64,000 nucleotides of DNA, from positions 1 to 64,000 of the forward strand of contig NZ_LRRH01000037.1 in assembly GCF_001646785.1 (NCBI RefSeq). Reading direction: 5' to 3'. Shown one piece after another: positions 61,017 to 64,000 of the stretch (positions within the stretch are counted from its first letter, which is position 1; the number at the start of each line of letters is the position of its first letter). The notes beneath the pieces were generated by a model, which searched no databases, was not told the origin of the DNA, and worked only from the letters and a program-made list of their open reading frames with translations. The position numbers were made by a program, and so were the translations under genes. The DNA comes from Rhodococcus phenolicus (GTDB taxonomy: Bacteria > Actinomycetota > Actinomycetes > Mycobacteriales > Mycobacteriaceae).

Positions 61017-61391
61017 ATGGAATCGCGCAAACCTGAGTCGGTTCCGGATCAGCCCAGTCTGGTCCGTCCGTACTCACTGACTTCGGGGCGGACGAGTCCC
61101 GCGGTCGAACTGGCGTTGGAGGCGTTGATCCAGGCGATCCCGGGTACCGATGATCGGGCCCGGGACCTGGACAACATCAACGCCACCATTTTGGAGTTGT
61201 GCAAGGAGTCCCCGTCGGTAGCCGAGATCGCTGCTCGGGTGGGTGTGCCAATCGGGGTGGCACGCGTCCTCGTCGCTGATCTCGTCGAGGCCGGACATGT
61301 CCAGATCTTGGCCACGCTCAAAGACGATTCGAGCGACGCCGAGCGTCGTGAGCTGATTGAAAGGGTCCTCAGTGGACTTCGCGAACTCTAA
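61017..61391 (+). CDS. cvnC: DUF742 protein (CvnC-like)
   Basis: 124 residues. SLVRPYSLTSGRTSP and a winged-helix-like segment (SVAEIAARVGVPIGVARVLVADL) then GHVQILA are the DUF742 signature. The usual end LERVLSGLREL is present. A GTG six bases earlier is an alternative start. Middle component of the conservon; its 3' end overlaps the GTPase gene by 20 bp. Confidence 0.92.
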   Translation: MESRKPESVPDQPSLVRPYSLTSGRTSPAVELALEALIQAIPGTDDRARDLDNINATILELCKESPSVAEIAARVGVPIGVARVLVADLVEAGHVQILATLKDDSSDAERRELIERVLSGLREL

Positions 61392-61959
61392 CGACCCCAA
61401 GCGGGTGACCTCGACCAAAATCGTGATCGCCGGCGGCTTCGGTGTCGGAAAGACCACGTTGGTGGGGGCGGTGTCGGAGATCGTCCCGCTGCGCACGGAA
61501 GCCTTGGTGACCAACGCCAGCGACGGCGTGGACAACTTGAGTGCTACGCCGCAGAAGGCCACGACGACCGTCGCCATGGACTTCGGTCGCATCAGCCTGG
61601 CCGAGGATCTCGTGCTGTACCTGTTCGGTACGCCGGGACAACATCGGTTCTGGTTCATGTGGGACGACCTCATCCGCGGCGCCATCGGGGCGATCGTTCT
61701 GATCGACACCCGTCGCCTGGACGAGAGTTTCGCCGCCGTCGACTTCTTCGAGGCGCGGAATCTCCCGTTCATCGTCGCGATCAACGAGTTCGACGATGCT
61801 CCGCGGTACCCGGTGGAGGACATCCGGCAGGCGCTGGCCGTCTCGGCCGAGGTTCCGATCGTCTCGATCGACGCCCGTGCGCGTGAGTCGGCGAAGTCCG
61901 CTCTGGTCACCGTCACCGAATACGCGTTGAGGAAGTTGCATCAGCCGGTGGCTCGGTAG
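61372..61959 (+). CDS. cvnD: Conservon small GTPase (CvnD-like)
   Basis: 195 residues from the GTG with AAGGG upstream. Walker A GGFGVGKTT at residues 21-29, switch-II-type FGTPGQHRFWFMWDD and the base-recognition motif NEFD in place of NKxD. Streptomyces CvnD proteins are membrane-associated G-proteins acting with CvnA-C. The stop overlaps the start of the following MHYT-like gene by one base, which ties that gene to the operon. Confidence 0.92.
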   Translation: MDFANSNDPKRVTSTKIVIAGGFGVGKTTLVGAVSEIVPLRTEALVTNASDGVDNLSATPQKATTTVAMDFGRISLAEDLVLYLFGTPGQHRFWFMWDDLIRGAIGAIVLIDTRRLDESFAAVDFFEARNLPFIVAINEFDDAPRYPVEDIRQALAVSAEVPIVSIDARARESAKSALVTVTEYALRKLHQPVAR

Positions 61960-62768
61960 TGGACGCTGACGTTCAGCTCTTCTCCATGGGGTCGTGGGTG
62001 GTGGTGCTGGCGTTCGCGACGTCGTCGATCGGTTTGCTGGTCGGGCTCGTGTGCGCCAGGAAGGCACGTTTCGCCGCCACCGAACGGAGGTGGCTGTCCT
62101 GGTTGCTGCTCGCCGCCTCGGCCGCCGGTGGCGTGGGGGTGTGGCTGGCGCTGCTGCTCGCCGTCGCCGGGTTCGGGGTCACCGGCAGCGTCGTGCGTCA
62201 CGATCTGCTGACCATCGCGTTCTCGCTGGCGGTGGCCCTGGTGAGCTCGTTCGTCGCGATGGTCGTCTCGGTTTCCCGGGGCGGGCATTCTCCCGGCCGG
62301 CTGCTCGGCGGCGGGCTGCTGTTCGGTGCCGGGATCTGCGTGGTGTTCCTGTCCCTCATGTGGTCGGTGCGACTGCAGGGCACGTTCACCTTCGACACGA
62401 CGTTCGTCCTCGCGACCGCCGCGGTGTCGCTCGTGGTGGCGTTCTCGTTCCTGTGGCTCGTCGAGGTCGCCGGTAGTTTCCTCCTGCGCCTGTGCGGCAG
62501 TGTCGTCACGGGCGCGGCGGTTCTCGGCGTCTACTTCCTCGGAATGGCGGCGGTCGACGTGACGCCGGACGCCACGATGCCGATGCCCGGCGGGACCGAG
62601 TTGTTCTCGGTCCTGTTCGTTGTGTTCGTCGTCGGCATGGTGGTCATCACGGTGCCCATCGTGCTGGCCCTCATGGACCCCGATCGGGTTGCGGCGCAAC
62701 TCGAGCGGGAGGCCGACCAGTGGGTGGCCGACCGCGGTGCGAACGAGGGCGGGGCCCGGGTTCCGTAG
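61959..62768 (+). CDS. MHYT-like seven-helix membrane protein lacking the MHYT histidines
   Basis: 269 residues from a GTG that shares a base with the cvnD stop. The N-terminus FSMGSWVVVLAFATSSIGLLVGL and the overall helix pattern match its neighbour at 62928, including GGVGVWLALLLAVAGFGV, MWSVRLQGTFTFDTTFVLA and GVYFLGMAAVDVTPDATMPMPGG. The three sites where the MHYT motif should be read LLLA, LSLMW and VYFLGM, with no histidine at any. It thus kept the fold but lost the putative metal ligands. Coupled to the conservon by overlap, so likely a signalling partner rather than a sensor (inference). Confidence 0.75.
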   Translation: MDADVQLFSMGSWVVVLAFATSSIGLLVGLVCARKARFAATERRWLSWLLLAASAAGGVGVWLALLLAVAGFGVTGSVVRHDLLTIAFSLAVALVSSFVAMVVSVSRGGHSPGRLLGGGLLFGAGICVVFLSLMWSVRLQGTFTFDTTFVLATAAVSLVVAFSFLWLVEVAGSFLLRLCGSVVTGAAVLGVYFLGMAAVDVTPDATMPMPGGTELFSVLFVVFVVGMVVITVPIVLALMDPDRVAAQLEREADQWVADRGANEGGARVP

Positions 62769-62927
62769 GCGTTCCGCGTCGCGACAGCCCGCCCCTGTTT
62801 ACAAACCGGTTGACTGGTATATGTTGGTCCCGCTGCCGCGGGGGGCAGAGGGCTGCAGCCCGTTTCGGCCGGTGTGGCACGTCACCACCATGCGGTTCAT
62901 ATTTTCGTGCCGAGGTCGAGGGTCAAG

Positions 62928-63761
62928 ATGTCGCACGAAATGCATCACTTCTCCATGGGAACGTGGGTGCTCTTTCTCGCTTACGCCACTTCTGTCATCG
63001 GTTCGTACGTGGGCCTGTCGTGTGTCCGTCAGTCGGCCAACGCGAAGGTCGGCCAGCGTACCGGCTGGATCGCCCTGGCGGCGGTCGCGATCGGTGGTAT
63101 CGGTATCTGGCTCATGCATTTCATCGGCATGATGGGGTTCGACGTCATCGGTTCGCCCGTCCGCTACGACCTGCCGTTGACGCTCTTCTCGGTGGTGCTG
63201 GCCGTCGTTGCGACCATGGTCGGTCTCTGGATTGCCGGTTTCGGGGACACGGTCCTCGACAAGATCCCGTCGGTGGCCCGGCTGCTGATCGGCGGAACGA
63301 TCATGGGCCTGGCGGTGAGCCTCATGCACTACACCGGCATGGCCGCGCTCCGCATTCAGGGCACCGTCGAACACGACACGGTGTTCGTGGTGGCATCGGT
63401 GATCATCGGTCTCGTCGCGGCGAACGCGGCGCTGTGGCTCGGCCGCGTCTCCGAGAAGTTCGTCGTGCGTATCCCGGCCGCGCTGGTCATGGGCCTCGCG
63501 GTCGTCGCGCTGCACTACACCGGCATGGCCGGTGTGGAGGTCACGGTCGATCCGACCGCGCCGAGGCCGGGAGGCATGACCGTCCTGTCGCTGTTGTTCC
63601 CCGCGTTCATCCTCGGCATCCTCGTGCTGGCCCTGTCGATCCTCGTTCTCGGCCTGACCCTGAGCCGGGCCGACGTCGAGCTCGAGGAATCCGTCGCGCG
63701 GTGGAGCGCCGGGAGCGAGAACACGACTCCCGCTGCTCCCGGCAACGTTCCGACCGTCTGA
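62928..63761 (+). CDS. MHYT-domain membrane sensor protein
   Basis: 277 residues from the ATG with GAGG upstream. About seven helices with three intact motifs: MHFIGM (H64), MHYTGM (H134) and LHYTGM (H196). MHYT domains are proposed to bind copper and sense gases such as O2, CO or NO. Here there is no GGDEF or kinase domain attached; the C-terminus is a 30-residue soluble tail (VELEESVARWSAGSENTTPA). A 159-bp gap upstream contains TTTACA and TATATG boxes, so it may have its own promoter. Paralogue of the preceding gene. Confidence 0.88.
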   Translation: MSHEMHHFSMGTWVLFLAYATSVIGSYVGLSCVRQSANAKVGQRTGWIALAAVAIGGIGIWLMHFIGMMGFDVIGSPVRYDLPLTLFSVVLAVVATMVGLWIAGFGDTVLDKIPSVARLLIGGTIMGLAVSLMHYTGMAALRIQGTVEHDTVFVVASVIIGLVAANAALWLGRVSEKFVVRIPAALVMGLAVVALHYTGMAGVEVTVDPTAPRPGGMTVLSLLFPAFILGILVLALSILVLGLTLSRADVELEESVARWSAGSENTTPAAPGNVPTV

Positions 63762-63838
63762 TCACCGGTCCCGCGGATTCCCGCGCGTAACGTGACGGAA
63801 GAAAGTGCCGTCCTTCTCGGTGTTCGCTGACCTGCACC

Positions 63839-63844
63839 TATAGA
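63839..63844 (+). promoter_or_regulatory. -10 element of a gyrA promoter
   Basis: TATAGA 74 bp before the gyrA start, in the 156-bp gap after the MHYT gene. It suggests that gyrA has its own promoter, independent of gyrB. Confidence 0.55.
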
Positions 63845-63917
63845 CTCGGGTGGTTGCGAGACGTCCACCGGGCGACGGTCCCGGGCAGACGTTCGAGCCG
63901 AGTAGAAGAAGGAGCTC

Positions 63918-64000
63918 ATGACCGACACCACGTTGCCGCCGGAGGGGCCGGGGCACGACCGCATCGAGCCCGTCGACATCCAGCAGGAGATGCAGAGCAG
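63918..64000 (+). CDS. gyrA: DNA gyrase subunit A, N-terminus (runs off the window)
   Basis: 27 residues visible from the ATG with GAAGGAG upstream. TDTTLPPEGPGHDRIEPVDI followed by QQEMQ is the usual N-terminus of mycobacterial-type GyrA. The catalytic tyrosine and quinolone region lie beyond the edge. Confidence 0.93.
   Translation, partial: MTDTTLPPEGPGHDRIEPVDIQQEMQS

Overview
The window is high-GC DNA with GTG/TTG starts, many 4-bp start/stop overlaps and the chromosomal origin neighbourhood of a mycolic-acid actinobacterium. The order sigM, anti-sigma, trxB, trxA, cwlM, GNAT, parB, parA, rsmG, jag, yidC, yidD, rnpA, rpmH // dnaA, dnaN, recF, dciA, gyrB matches Mycobacterium tuberculosis around oriC. 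The protein sequences look most like Rhodococcus or a close relative (inference; no search was run).

Layout. 1-3.2 kb: a lipid/acyl-CoA operon (a damaged enoyl-CoA hydratase, an AidB-type acyl-CoA dehydrogenase, a second crotonase). 3.3-15.2 kb: a VOC protein, leuS, two membrane proteins, glutamate decarboxylase, a YqgE protein, a TetR/NAD-epimerase divergon with a palindromic operator array, an MFS transporter and a secreted DUF4185-like protein. 15.2-22.5 kb: a molybdate block (modC-modB-modA and an HTH/TOBE gene) next to a 1,361-residue molybdopterin nitrate reductase fused to a flavodoxin/FAD reductase. 22.6-32.4 kb: the conserved cca, NUDIX, DUF6049-like, MurJ-pseudokinase, sigM, anti-sigma block. 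32.4-37.9 kb: an accessory insert (TetR, flavin oxidoreductase, a deleted SARP/AAA regulator, a membrane protein). 38.1-47.8 kb: trxB, trxA, cwlM, then the leftward parAB/rsmG and jag/yidC/yidD/rnpA/rpmH genes, with six parS-like sites. 47.8-50.6 kb: dnaA and an oriC with degenerate DnaA boxes, an AT-rich unwinding element bounded by an inverted repeat, and a dense cluster of CTCGAG. 50.6-56.8 kb: dnaN, recF, dciA, an EphD-like hydrolase inserted before gyrB, then gyrB.

The most unusual feature is 56.8-63.9 kb. Instead of following gyrB directly, gyrA begins only at 63,918. Between them lies a complete conservon: a nitrate-sensing-type histidine kinase with a long GLPQR-repeat tail, a roadblock/LC7 protein, a DUF742 protein and a small GTPase. 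Two MHYT-type membrane proteins follow. One has all three MHYT histidine motifs; its paralogue keeps the topology but has lost every histidine. I infer a membrane signalling unit coupling a small-molecule, gas or metal sensor to a G-protein module, sitting between the two gyrase genes.

Functional links inside the window: molybdate uptake feeds the molybdoenzyme next door; MurJ and CwlM are two arms of peptidoglycan-precursor control; parS/ParAB and oriC/DnaA/DciA form the replication-segregation hub. I saw no tRNA, rRNA, CRISPR array or insertion sequence.
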